Source of the DNA: Prorocentrum cordatum
Taxonomy: Eukaryota; Sar; Dinophyceae; Prorocentrales; Prorocentraceae
Reading direction: 5' to 3'
DNA: 64,000 nucleotides
Assembly (NCBI GenBank): GCA_963575745.1
Contig: CAUYUJ010016688.1
Location: 192,000 to 255,999, forward strand
A program made the translations under genes and the position numbers. Numbering within the stretch: position 1 is the stretch's first letter; the number at the start of each line of letters is the position of its first letter. This document shows, piece by piece, positions 1 to 12,586 of this stretch. The notes under the pieces are model-generated. The model had not been told where the DNA came from, made no database searches, and saw nothing but the letters and a program-made list of their open reading frames with translations.

Positions 1-34
1 TGTGCGTGTGAGAGAGAGAGTATGTGTGTGCGTG

Positions 35-74
<40 letters not shown>

Positions 75-75
75 T
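1..75. repeat. (TG)n dinucleotide repeat
   Basis: A GT/TG run with a short GA interruption near its start. It opens the window, so its true left end is unknown. Confidence 0.95.
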
Positions 76-693
76 GTGCCGGCCTTTCGACGCGCGCGCG
101 CGCCCGCCTCTCGGGCTTCGTTACGCCCTGTCGCTGCGCGGAGGGCCGCGATACCAAAAAAAATGTTGTGTGTGTGTATGTGTGCGTTTGTAAGGTCTCT
201 GTGTGTGCGACGCTGGAACTCACTGGCTCGTCCGCGTCACGCCGCGCCGCGCCGAGCGACGCACAGCTCATTCTCCGGACCCGTCCACGGGACACTACCG
301 CTCGGCGTCACCCCAACATACTCATACTACATGTGCGTCGCCCCCCCCCCCAAGGGGCGACGCGCGCACCGAGAAATCTTCTAGTATATGCATCGTTCTG
401 GGTGCTTTCTGGCCGCACCGCTCGGGAAGCGTACCACTACAAGATGGTAAGACTGTATGTTCGGGTCCGACGCGCGCCTCCGAGGAGGACGTCTAGTACC
501 AGTATGTGCTTGTGCGTCGCACGCCGCCGCTGTTTCCGGTGGGCGAGTGCGAGGCCGATCGCGGCGATCACGCGGCGATCCCGAGATGCCGCGGGCCCCG
601 GCGACGGTCGCAGAATGTGCGGCCCCTGGGCGCCCTCGGGCCTGGGCGGCCGGGCTTGATGATCGGACGCGGAGCGCCGAGGAGGGGATCCAG
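76..693. other. GC-rich stretch, no gene recognised
   Basis: GC-rich unique sequence with short CG alternations and a few GTGT relics. Frames are open because stop codons are rare at this composition. No protein motif is visible. It may be intron upstream of the exon-like segment at 694-813. Confidence 0.4.
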
Positions 694-813
694 AAGCAGC
701 TGCTCTACCTGGAGACGGCGTCGGAGCCCAAGAAGAAGAGCGCGAAGGAGTGGCAGCAGCAGCGCGTCGACATCTTCAAGCAGTACGCCCGGAGGCACGG
801 GGCGGAGCTGTAG
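694..813 (+). CDS. exon-like segment, possible 3' terminal exon
   Basis: The frame starts just after a CAG that could be a splice acceptor (691-693) and encodes 39 residues ending in a TAG stop. The peptide is Lys/Gln/Glu-rich and looks helical (KQLLYLETASEPKKKSAKEW, later VDIFKQYARRHGAEL). Third codon positions are nearly all G or C and the amino-acid mix is balanced, unlike the surrounding low-complexity frames. I recognise no family. Purine-rich and triplet repeats follow at once. It could be the last exon of a host gene whose earlier exons lie outside the window, or a chance open frame. Confidence 0.4.
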   Translation, partial: KQLLYLETASEPKKKSAKEWQQQRVDIFKQYARRHGAEL

Positions 814-1061
814 GGTGAGGCCGCCGGTGCCAGTCCGCCACGCGAGCGTGCGCGTGTGTGCCGCGCGGGGGGGCGTTGCTCCTCGATCTTCTTGTTGGGG
901 GTGGGGGCTTCGGCTGGAGAGGGGAGGGATGCGGCGGAATGGGGAGAGGAGGGAACGAACAAGGAGGGGAGGATGGAGCGGGAGGAGAGGGAGGGGGAGG
1001 GGAGGGAGGAGGGGAGGGGAGGGGAGGGATGGGGGGAGGGAGGGCGGGGGAGGTCATTACG
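814..1061. repeat. G-rich polypurine tract
   Basis: GGAGGGGA-type purine DNA, most regular from about 960 to 1050, running into the triplet array that follows. Confidence 0.7.
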
Positions 1062-1080
1062 ACGACGATGATGATGCTGC

Positions 1081-1137
<57 letters not shown>

Positions 1138-1270
1138 CGATGGGGAGGAGGAGGATGATGATGACGATGAGGATGAGGAGGAGGAGGAGGAGGACGATGA
1201 TGACGATGAGGATGAGGAGGAGGACGATGATGATGATGAGGAGGAGGAGGAGGAGGGGGAGGAAGAGAGA
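1062..1270. repeat. GAT/GCT/GAG triplet array
   Basis: Runs of GCT, then GAT, then mixed GAG/GAT. In frame it would encode poly-Asp/Glu or poly-Met; this is treated as noncoding microsatellite. Confidence 0.9.
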
Positions 1271-1740
1271 GGATGACGACGAGAAGGATTCATATGAAGA
1301 TGGTAGTGATGATCATGCGTGGGAACATGATGCTGGCTGGTTTGTGATCAGTATGAGCAGCTTGACAAGGATCATGCTACATAGGATGCTGCCGACGAAG
1401 CAGAGGAGGCGGCGGATAAGGATGAGGAGGTCTCTTAGGATGAGGATGTCGAGGACGAGGAGGTGGGACAGGCAAGGAGCAACTGCGACGGGGATGAAGG
1501 CGCGTATGCTTCCAGTCAAACTAGCAAGGTTGGGGCTTGCCATGTTGTTCGTGATTGCGATGGTGAGCATGACGATGGCGACGATGATGGTGGCGATGAT
1601 GCAGCTGCTGATGATCATTACGAGGAGGAGGAGGATGAGGAGGAGGAGGAGACAACTGAAGGACCGCGGACGAGTCAATGGGAGGAAAGGAGGTGGTGAA
1701 GATACGCAGTATGTCATGACATGTACATGTGTGTCTGTAT
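1271..1740. other. degenerate purine and GAT-rich DNA, no gene recognised
   Basis: Decayed GAGGAT/GATGAG sequence with patches near 1420-1470 and 1600-1660. No conserved protein motif is seen on either strand. Confidence 0.5.
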
Positions 1741-4450
1741 CGAAGGCGCCTACGGCGAATCACCGCCGTCCCCTGCCTTTTGGAAACGCCTATGTGGCCG
1801 AACGTTGTTGCCAGAGCTCGGCAAAAAGCTATCGGACTTGTGTTCCCCCAGCCGTTGCTGAAACCATTCGGGGAACACGTGGGGGAGCAATAAAAAGAGA
1901 AATCGAGGGAGAAACAGGAAGGAGGATGAGGAGGAGGAAGGGGAGGAGGAGGATGAGGAGGAGAAGGAGGAGGATGAGGAGGAGTAGAAGGAGGAGGAGG
2001 AGGATAAGGAGGGGAACAATAATGACATGAAGGAGGAGGCCTCTTGGGAGTGTCTTGGGGCACTCTGTGAGCCTCCTGAGGAGCTTCTCTGGAGGCTTCC
2101 TGGGGGCTCGCTTAGGCCTCTTAGGGGTCTTTGGAGGCTCCTTGGGAAGCTTTTTGGCCGTCTGATGGCGTTCTTGGCTTGTCTGACCCCGTCGGAAACC
2201 GTCCTCGGGGCCTCTCTGGGCCATGTTGGGGCGCTCTTGTGGCGCTTCAGGGCCGTGTTGGAGGCCATCTTGGGCGTCTTGGAGGTCTCCTGGGCCGTCT
2301 TGAGGCCCTCTTGGGGCCATCTTGAGAGCCTCTTGGACCATCAGGGGGCCATCTCTGAGGCCTCCTTGGCGATCTTGGGTCTATGTTGGTGCCCTCGGGG
2401 GCAGTCTTGGACCGTCGGGAAGCCGAACATGAGCAAACGCCAGAATCCTTGACAAAACAAAGGACAATCAATGAGTTCGACCTCTTTGGGCCTTCCTAGA
2501 GGTGCTCTGGGAGGTCTCTTGGGCCGTCTTGGGTGATCTTGAGGCCATCTTGGCTCATCTTGGGAGCGTCTCGGCCAGTCTTGGAGACATATTGGGGCGG
2601 CTCTCTTGGGGCCATCGTCGCCGTCTTGAGGCCCTCGGAGGGCCGTCTGAAGCAGACCGGCGACCTGGGAAGTTTACGGGTCCTTGTGGAGGCGAGTTTC
2701 CCGGTTTTCCCTTTCCTTCCACGTCCTTGAACGCCCTTTCAGGTGGCCGGCGGGTTGGGCCAACAGCTGCTTAATGTCTGGCACGCCGTGCACCACTGTG
2801 GCAATCCACAGGAGGCGGCGGATCGAAGACGCTTACGGCGAGTCACCACAGCCCCCCCAGCTTTTTTTCAGGATATGCCTAGGTGGCCAAATGTTTGGGC
2901 AAAGTTTGGCCACGCTATTGGGCCATGCGTTCCCCCAACCGTTGTGGGGGCCCTTCGGAGAACACGTTGGGGAGTAAGAGGAGGACGAGGAGAGGGAGGA
3001 AAAAGGAGGATGTGGAGAAGGATGAGGAAACCTCTTGGAAGCTTCTTGGGTCGTTCTCGGGGCCTCCTGGGAGCTTCCTGGGGGCCTCTTGGCTGGTCCT
3101 CTTGGGGGCCTTTGGGGGCTTCTTGGGCGCCTCTTTGGCCGTCTTACGGCGTTCCTGGCCGGTCTAACGCCGTCGGAAGCCGTCTTGGGAGCCTCTCTGG
3201 GCCGTCTCTGGGGCCGTCTTGGGGCGCCTTAGGGTCGTTTTCAAGGCCATCTTGGGCGTCTTGGAAGCCCTTTGGGCCGTCTTGGGGCCCCCCGTGGGGC
3301 CGTCTTGGAAGTCTCTTGGGCCGTCCTGGGGCCATCTTGAAGGCCTCTTGGGCGATCTTGGGGCAGTCTTGGGGGCCTCTTGGGCCGTCCTGTGCTGTCG
3401 GAAGGCCGTTTTGAAGCGAATGCCGAAATCCTTGCAACACCGAAGGACAATCAATGATTTTGGCCTCTTCGGGCTTTCCTGGAGGAACTCTTCGGGCCTC
3501 TTGGGCCGCCTTGGAGGCTTCTTGGGAGCCTCTCGGGCCGTCTTGGACCATCTGGAGGTCATCTTATGCCGTCTTGGGTCCATCTTGGGCCGTCTTGGAG
3601 ACATCTTGCGGCCATCTTGGGTTCTCTTGGGGCCATCTTGCCATCTTGGAGGCCATCTTGGCCGTCGTGGAGACCATGCTTGGGCCGTCTGGATCGGGAT
3701 GACCGACGACCCGGGAAATTTCGGCGGCCTTTCGGGTGGCCGGCGGGCTGGCCCGAAGCACCAGCGGGAGCTCTTCAGAAAGGAACCAACACCTTCCAGA
3801 AGTCTGGCACGCCGTGCATACCCGTGGAAAGCCAACAGGGGGCAGCGGATCAAAAACGCCTACGGCGAATCACCGCCGCCCCCTGCCTTTTAGGATACGC
3901 CTATGTGGCCAAATGTCGTGGCCAGGGCTCGGCCAAATTATCGGACTATCTCCTCCCCTAGCCGTTTTGTGGAGACCCTTCGGGGAACACGTGGAGGGAA
4001 AAAACGAAGCTGAGTAGTAATAGTACTACTGATAATAAGCATAGTAATGACATTAAGAACCATCGTACTAATCCAAACGGTAACAACACAATACTCATCA
4101 TACGATTCATCATATCCATTGTCATACGAATCATAACAGGAGAGGGAGGACAAGGAGGATGAGGAAAAGGATGGGGAGTCCTCTTGGGAGCTTCTTGGGT
4201 CGTTCTCGGGGCCTCCTGGGAGCTTCCTAGGGGCTTCTTGGAGGCCTCTTGGGCGCTTCCTTGGGCCTCTGGGGGGCCTTTGGGGGCTTCTTGGACTTGC
4301 GGCGTTCCTGGCCCGTCTGACGCCGTCGGAAGCCGTCTTGGGAGCCTCTCTGGGCCGTCTCTGGGGCCCTCTCAGGGCGCTTCAGGGACGTCTTGGAGGC
4401 CACCTTGGGCGTCTTGGAGGCCTCTTGGGCCGTCTTGAGGCCCTCTGACC
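1741..4450 (+). repeat. tandem compound repeat, about 1 kb per unit
   Basis: Two block types alternate. Block 1 is a GCCTCTTGG / GCCGTCTTGG rich array (about 2030-2740, 3005-3735 and a truncated 4155-4450). Block 2 is a GC-rich tail with the shared text ACGGCGAATCACCGCC, then GCCTATGTGGCC, then TTCGGGGAACACGTGG (about 1741-1892, 2740-2976, 3735-4012). Equivalent points lie at 1745/2820/3845 and 2027/3010/4160, so the period is about 1.0-1.15 kb. Between the last tail and last array is an AT-rich insert (4016-4140). The third array runs straight into a GAT microsatellite. Frames through the arrays give Gly/Trp/Leu-rich peptides and are unlikely to be genes. Confidence 0.85.
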
Positions 4451-4451
4451 T

Positions 4452-4453
<2 letters not shown>

Positions 4454-4549
<96 letters not shown>

Positions 4550-4671
4550 CTGATGCTGATGATGATGCTGATGATGATGATGATGCTGATGATGATGATG
4601 ATGATGATGATGGTGATGCTGATGCTCATGCTTATTCTGTCGATGATGATGATGATGTTGTGCTGCTGATC

Positions 4672-4702
<31 letters not shown>

Positions 4703-4930
4703 CTGATGCTGATGCTGATGCTGATGCTGATGATGATGATGATGCTGATGATGATGATGCTGATGATGCTGATGCTGATGACGATGATGACGCTGATGAT
4801 GCTGATAATGGTGATGATGCTGCTGCTGATGATGATGACGAGGACGGTGATGATGAGGATGGGGATGCGGATGAGGATGCTGATAATGAGTCTGATGATG
4901 CTGATGACGATGATGCTGCTGCTGATGATT
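4454..4930 (+). repeat. (GAT)n array with GATGCT variants
   Basis: About 480 bp, pure GAT for the first 100 bp, then GAT mixed with GCT and GAC. It begins directly at the end of a GCCTCTTGG array. Confidence 0.97.
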
Positions 4931-5886
4931 AGGTAGTCGAAGATGAGATGGGGGATGAAGCTGAGAACGTGGATATAGATGGTGAGGGTTTTGATGAGGA
5001 GGGCGATGACGAACACGAGGAGGATTACCCTGCTCACATGTCGTACGCAATGTTAAGCTATGCCATGTCATGCTCTTTTGTCCAGTGCTGCGATCTGAGC
5101 TCAATGGAATTCGGTACACTGGTATGCGATACGATCCTGTGGTATTGACGGCATGACATGCTGTGTTATGCTATGCTGCTCCAGGCCGCACGAAGGTGGA
5201 CATGGTTATGGTAACGCGATGCAGCGCTAGGAAACGTTATGCTATTGCTCGGCTATGCTCTGCCATGTGACTCAATGCTGTGAGTCGCCATGGCTTCCTC
5301 ATAGGTGTGCTTCCAAGTGTACTCTTCCCCTCGGCCCATCTTTCCCCGCCTCCATCACTTCTCTCCGCTCGCTCTTTCGTTCCCTGCCTTTCGCCCTCCC
5401 GCTTACAAGCTCTTTCCCCCTCCCCATCTCCCCCCCTCGGCTTCTCCTTTTCCCGCCCTCTCTCCCCTCACTCCTTTTCCAAGCCGCGGCCCAGCTTTCG
5501 CGTCCTGCCTCGGCCATCGCAGCCGCCACACCTCGGCGGGAGAGCCCAGCCGTGTGAGGGAGCGTTCTTGCGCCTGCGTCTCTCGCGGGCCTCCGCGCTC
5601 CGGAGTGAGCTGGGGATCCCCCGCTGCTGGCGGGTTTGCGCGTGCCGTTCGCGGGCTCGCGAGCGCGCAGGTCAGCGGCGCACATAGACCTCGCGGATCG
5701 GTCGCGCCGATCCTCCGCTGCCGACAGCCCCTCTGCTCGTCTGCTGCTCCTTCCCGTGCTGCTCCTGCTATCTTTGCTGCCTGTCGCGCGCTCCCCTGCC
5801 TGCTTTCTCACCCTCCTTGCTCCCGCTCCTCACGCTACTCCCTGCCCCATGCTCTCCCGCTCGCTTCTCCTGCTTCTCCTTCCATG
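4931..5886. other. no gene recognised; CATG/ATGC-rich then GC-rich
   Basis: The part from 5040 to 5290 is rich in degenerate ATGCTATGC / CATGTCATG words. From 5290 on it is C/T-rich and then GC-rich and open in several frames. No domain or motif is visible. Confidence 0.4.
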
Positions 5887-6095
5887 CTCCTCCTCCTCCT
5901 CCTCCTCCTCCTCCTCCTCCTCCTCCTCGTGGTTCTCTCGCGCCCCCTCCTCCTACTCCTCCTCCTCCTCCTCCTCCTCCTCCTCGTCCTCCTCCCTGCT
6001 CCTCCCTTCTCCTCCCTGCCCCTCCTCCTCCTCCTCCTCCGCCTCCTCCTCCCGGCTCCTCCTCCTCCTCCTCCTCCTCCGTTTCCTCCTCCTCC
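5887..6095 (+). repeat. (TCC)n array
   Basis: CCT/TCC triplets with a few interruptions, stop-free in all three plus frames (poly-Ser, poly-Leu, poly-Pro), so the long open frames here carry no coding evidence. Confidence 0.95.
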
Positions 6096-6582
6096 TTGTT
6101 GTCACCGCCCTCCTCCCCGTCGGGCCATCAGGGGGCGCGCTCCGCACGCGGCACGGACCAGACGGGGGAAGGGGTTGAAAGCGAGGGCAGGGCTGGAGGT
6201 GAAGGGACGGGGTGAGGACGAGGTGCGCCGAGCCTCATGCTGCTCATCGAGGCCCAGTCCAGGACAGCTTCGCAATCCCCCAGGCGGCCCCGAGGTCCTC
6301 CGGGCGGTGCTGCACCCCAGAAGAGAAACGACGACGGCGACGGGGACGGCGGCGACGACGCCGACGGCGGTGGCGACGCGATGGCGACGACGGAGGAAGG
6401 AGGATGAGTAGGAATGAGGAAGGAGGTTGGCTTCCCATAGAGGGAGGTCAAGGGGGGAGAGAATGACCACGGGGTGGAGTCGCCCATCAAAGGGTATTCG
6501 TGAGCCCCCCCAGATGTTCCATCCATCTGGGACATGCCCCCGACAGGGCGCAAGGAGGAAAGAGGAGGCGCAAAAAGCGGAT
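6096..6582. other. GC-rich spacer, no gene recognised
   Basis: Contains a short ACGGCGACG-type patch (6328-6390). Frames are open on both strands because of composition only. Confidence 0.4.
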
Positions 6583-8345
<1,763 letters not shown>

Positions 8346-8351
8346 GGGGGG

Positions 8352-8440
8352 GGAGGAGGAGCAGGAAACGGAGGAGGAGGAGGAGGAAGAGGAGGAGGAA
8401 ACGGAGGAGACGGAGGAGGAGGAGGAGGAGGAGGAGGAGA
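8352..8440 (+). repeat. (GGA)n array
   Basis: GGA triplets with a few GAAACG interruptions. Confidence 0.95.
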
Positions 8441-10117
8441 TTTTAGATTGCGCATCTGATTCGCCTGGTGACGGTCAGAGAAAGAGCGGCGCTGCGGCTA
8501 GCAGACTTAAAAGGCTGCACGGGCACCAAGTGAACAAGTACAGTACAGTACCTCCATCCCACCACCCATGAGATGCACAAACCCACCCAGTCCCATAGTA
8601 TTAACTGCGCCAGCGACTGGATGCGAGGCAGCAATGTGGCACTGGCAAGGCGCGGCCACTGTCGACTGGAGGCAATTGGCATGGACAGCTCCTGCGTCCG
8701 TACTAAAACTCGAATCTCGCACCAAGGCAAGGTATATCTCAGCACACAGTTCGGGCTTAACGCCGAGTGCAAGTCCCACCTCCAACACATCCTTAAACAA
8801 CCCACCAACCTCCACTAGTCATTAAACGCCAGCTTGGCTGATTTTCAACCGTGGTCAGGAGAGAGCGTACGGAACAACAGAGGGGCGGTCCTGCCACGGT
8901 GTTCCCAACTTTCCCTGTCCGCCAGGGCTCGACTCTCTCTGATCACAGCATTGGAGAGGGAGGGCAAGGTGGGGAGAGAGGGCGGCTGCGTCTGACTCGC
9001 AGCAATCTCATTCGATCCGTTCGACTAGGTCTCATCTACCAACGGACCTAGTTGCGCCACTGCCAACTGTCTGAGCTGAAGAGACTGCACTCTCACCCTT
9101 CCCGACGACTCCAAACCTTGTCTGCAAGGCAACAGCAAGAAAGGCTGGCGGCAGGCGAGGGCTGCGGCGTGCAGCCGCATGAGCACCTGGCTGGCGGCCG
9201 CGCGGACTGACGGACACACGGGGGTTCGGTGCCACACGCAACGGGTGTGTGGTTAGCGACGGTCTACGCTCACCGAACCCCCTGCCGCTGCCCCCCACGG
9301 GCCAAGGCTTGAAGCTTGGCATTCGGTCGGTGACAGAAGCAAACCGGAGGGGAGAGGCGAGGAGTCGCTCGCTGCTACACTGCCGCGCCGCTCGCTCGCG
9401 CCGGGCGGCGGGGGCGGCGGGGCGGGCGTGCGGCGGCGGGGCGGCGGGGCACGCGCGCGCGCCCTGCTCTCTGCTCTCCCCACATCCGCTGCAGTCCTCT
9501 AAACCTCATCCTCCACTCCTCCAGGGGCGGCACGAGCCACAGCTGCGGCCTCGCCAGCAACTCCAGTCTGCCTGGCTCTCAGGACACTATACCGAAGCCT
9601 GTCACATCTCACGCCAGAGCCGAGCGGCTGACCAACTGACCCATGGGCATACTCCTCTTCCAGAGGGCGCATCTGGTCCTGGGTCTTAGGAGCCTGGAGG
9701 CGTTTGCCAATGGCGGCGGCCATCTGGGAGCAAGGGTGAAATAGATAGGGATCAACACGTACACACAGGCACGAGGGGAACTGCAGGCTCGAACGAGCGA
9801 CCACATACGATATGGTCGGCAGCAGGCCTAAAGAGGCAAGCCGTGCAATGGTAACTGCAAGCTCATTTAACGGGAGGGGAAGTATCCCACGGAAAACTCC
9901 AACAAGGGGAAACTGGCAAAACCAACGTCAGCTTGCAAGAACCATAGCATCATCCACAGGCTGTCTCGGTATCACTGCTACGACAAAGTACTGGCAACGG
10001 GATGGTGGAGTAGGGGCAATCGAGCATGGGACAGCGAGGTGCACTGCCAAAATCAACAACCTCCCACCACCTCATCATCAACCTAAACCCATCCCAATCG
10101 GTATGCATCGAGCGACG
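8441..10117. other. unassigned sequence downstream of LINE-1
   Basis: Mixed-composition sequence with a GC-rich patch at 9390-9460. I see no protein domain and no RNA gene. Because LINE-1 is transcribed towards lower coordinates, the part nearest 10117 may be its 3' untranslated region. No poly(A) or obvious target-site duplication was found to fix the 3' end. Confidence 0.4.
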
Positions 10118-12586
10118 TTAGACCTGGGGCATGTCCAAAATACCTGTTCCGAATCCAGGCTGGAATGTCCAGGGAGCGATGCGTTGAGCGAGCCGTTGAC
10201 GGCGTCGCTCTCGAGCCTGTGCTCGGTTAGCCGCAATACGTGCACGCAACGCATCAGTCAACTCTACGGGCTGAGGGGGGAGCGGAGGGGGAAGAGAGGA
10301 CGCGGTAGGCTCATGCATTGGCTCGGAGTCCCCTGGCTGAGGGGGTATGGTGCCATCGAGGAATGCCAGAGCGTCTGCGTATTCCTGCTCTTCCGAGGCC
10401 TCGATGGGCCCTGGGGGGCGGGCCTCGGCCTCGGGATCAAAAACAACTCCAGGCATGTGCTGAGAGGACGACTGCGGCTCAGGTGGCAGGAACCGATGTC
10501 GCTCGGGATCCGCTCGAGTCCGACTAGCACGCGTCGACACAAAATCTGGGGCCCAGGACTCGTCCGTACCGACGTACGGGTCCCATGAAACGTAAAAAGC
10601 TGCAAGCGACCCACGGAGCTCCTCCTCCTCTTCCCTCATGTCCTCTGGCCAATCATGCTCTGCACACGTCACACGCATATGATTGACTGCGTCCATTATG
10701 CTGTCTGCGAGAACTTGACATAGGGCCGGAGGATAGGTTTTCTTTTTGGCCGTACGCCACTCGTCACGTCGCCTGTCGAACCCCATGAGTACCTCGTGAG
10801 CCCCACGTCCGTGAGAACAACGTCCACGCCCAGGTGTCTCGCACAAGCGTCCGTGCATTGTGCCCATGCGCAGTGCAAGTATCCTTGTAGGTGCACGTGC
10901 AACCTGACCGTGCTCGCACTGATCAAAGTCGGTCACCGACGCTGCTGGAGATGCCATAACCGCCCGTAGGGGCGGGCAATAGAATGAACTGACCGAGTCG
11001 GGTCGCCAGTGCGCAGGCATAGGGTGTTCCATCCAGCATGAGGTACCGACGGTGAGATGCACGGCGAACAGTTCGATCATAGCCCCTAATAGTTCATTAC
11101 CAACACGTAGCTGCTCCATTTGTCGGGGAGTGACGGCCAGCAAACCCCAGAAATCGGCATGGGACCGTAGGGGGGGAGGGCCTGCATCAGGGGGCCAACG
11201 GATAGCTGACCACGTCTCACAGGGTGGCCCGCCGCCTGACAAGACAACTCGCCTGGCTCGTATATGCCCCTTCCATACCTCCAGCGATTCGCGTCGCATC
11301 ATGTTGCCTAGTACTGGGTCGATCGCTATATCGATAGATAAAACCGAGATGGTGAAGTCGGTATGATACTCGGTCCATTCGAGGCAGGCCTGGATGTCAC
11401 CAGGCCGTCGTCGGCCACAGTACAGGTTGAGCACGAAATATTCCGACCGTCGGATAGCAATGGGCAAATCCTGAGCAGCAATGTCGGTAAACTGCTCGGT
11501 CAAGAACATTCGCGTCGGGTAGCGCTCGTGGTAGACCGGTGGTGGTTGGCCTGGCTCAGGGACATCTCCTTCGGCGGCCACAGCGGGCCGTGGTGGTGGC
11601 AGGAGTGTGGCACAAGCCTCTGGAGTGAGATACGGGTCACTTTCCAAAAGGGCTCGGCGGGCATCTTCCTGAGACACCAACGCGGCAAGGTCGGGCGCAA
11701 TCTCGGTGATGGGGCCCGGCGTCCGAACTGTGGGTACGACAACGTGGCGACGAGGGATATGTACGTTGGTGGTATGTCCACGTGGTAGTATCGGTTGGGC
11801 AGGTAGCTGTAGGTGGTAGGCTGGATTGTCCATAGTCAGCACTGCAGCCAGCAAGCAGCGAGGCGAATCGATCGACAGATGATCCACTAGATGTGGTCGT
11901 GCATTGTACTTGAGCAGACATGTTTGACATGCCCCTGACGGGTTGGCATAGCCACGTGCAAGTGTAGTTAGTTGCCTATGTACACGAGCCACATGTGTGC
12001 GTAGCGCCCGATGCCGTGCAAAAGACTGCCCACACCAAGGGCAATCCATACTCTGTGCTGGGGTAGGTGGCGGCTGCTGTATAATACATCCACGTTCATC
12101 GGTGTATGCCCGGGGGGGCACTCCCGCAGGGCGTACTTCATCAAAGAACTGGGACTCCATGTGTGCTGCAAGTGTGTTGCGCGTCGTGTACTGTGTATGT
12201 GCATGCACTCCGATGCGAATGATGCGCTTCCAGGCGGGTAGGCTGCGTCGTATGAGGTCCTCCCACGGTTGTAGGTCCTCCTTGGGCGGGGGTAAATCCT
12301 GACACTGTCTAGTGGCAAGGCGCAACCACTCAAGATCCTGCAACCATTGTCCAAGGGTCGTGCGACGTCGTTTCATGTCGGTGTCGGCTGCATGCCACTC
12401 AGCTGCCACAACCGAAAAGGCCAGCAGGGGCCCTGTATGAAACAGTGAACCCAATAGCCGGAGTCGTGCAGCACGTAGTAGGATAGCAGGGGCCGGCCTG
12501 CGTAACCTGGCAAGCACCAGAGCGTCGGACACCTGAGACGCGTCCTCGCAATACCGAACACGGGCAGCTGCGCGATATACCTTCAT
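10118..12586 (-). CDS. LINE-1 C-terminal region: zinc fingers and cytosine-methyltransferase-like domain
   Basis: This 822-codon frame continues the RT protein after a frame change near 12590. Residues 1-180 look like the RT C-terminal region. Residues 182-203 form a C-x2-C-x12-H-x4-H zinc finger (CPWCGQSF, then THVARVH). A second C-x2-C ... H ... C cluster lies at 220-244. Residues 383 to about 640 resemble a DNA methyltransferase fold: FVLNLYCG as motif I, an acidic strand SVLSIDIAID (414-423), SGGGPPCETWSAIRW (450-464) matching the catalytic GPPC motif IV with Cys456, and MEHP (519-522) where ENV or ENP is usual. The tail is Arg/Pro-rich. The role may be target recognition or methylation of element DNA; activity is inference. 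This frame is in phase with the endonuclease, not with the RT. Confidence 0.78.
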   Translation of the reverse strand: MKVYRAAARVRYCEDASQVSDALVLARLRRPAPAILLRAARLRLLGSLFHTGPLLAFSVVAAEWHAADTDMKRRRTTLGQWLQDLEWLRLATRQCQDLPPPKEDLQPWEDLIRRSLPAWKRIIRIGVHAHTQYTTRNTLAAHMESQFFDEVRPAGVPPRAYTDERGCIIQQPPPTPAQSMDCPWCGQSFARHRALRTHVARVHRQLTTLARGYANPSGACQTCLLKYNARPHLVDHLSIDSPRCLLAAVLTMDNPAYHLQLPAQPILPRGHTTNVHIPRRHVVVPTVRTPGPITEIAPDLAALVSQEDARRALLESDPYLTPEACATLLPPPRPAVAAEGDVPEPGQPPPVYHERYPTRMFLTEQFTDIAAQDLPIAIRRSEYFVLNLYCGRRRPGDIQACLEWTEYHTDFTISVLSIDIAIDPVLGNMMRRESLEVWKGHIRARRVVLSGGGPPCETWSAIRWPPDAGPPPLRSHADFWGLLAVTPRQMEQLRVGNELLGAMIELFAVHLTVGTSCWMEHPMPAHWRPDSVSSFYCPPLRAVMASPAASVTDFDQCEHGQVARAPTRILALRMGTMHGRLCETPGRGRCSHGRGAHEVLMGFDRRRDEWRTAKKKTYPPALCQVLADSIMDAVNHMRVTCAEHDWPEDMREEEEELRGSLAAFYVSWDPYVGTDESWAPDFVSTRASRTRADPERHRFLPPEPQSSSQHMPGVVFDPEAEARPPGPIEASEEQEYADALAFLDGTIPPQPGDSEPMHEPTASSLPPPLPPQPVELTDALRARIAANRAQARERRRQRLAQRIAPWTFQPGFGTGILDMPQV

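Noticed and set aside
3455-3480. GATTTTGGCCTCTT as a spliced-leader fragment
   Set aside because: It belongs to the A-rich core of the GCCTCTTGG repeat, which recurs at several places without the leader's 5' half.
2027-4440. Gly/Trp/Leu-rich frames in the GCCTCTTGG arrays, and similar ones at 34.6 and 40.6 kb
   Set aside because: All phases give similar low-complexity peptide and the arrays recur with indels that are not multiples of three.
9812-10588. A 258-codon plus-strand frame over the 3' end of LINE-1
   Set aside because: It lies antisense to the C-terminal frame of LINE-1 and shows no motif.
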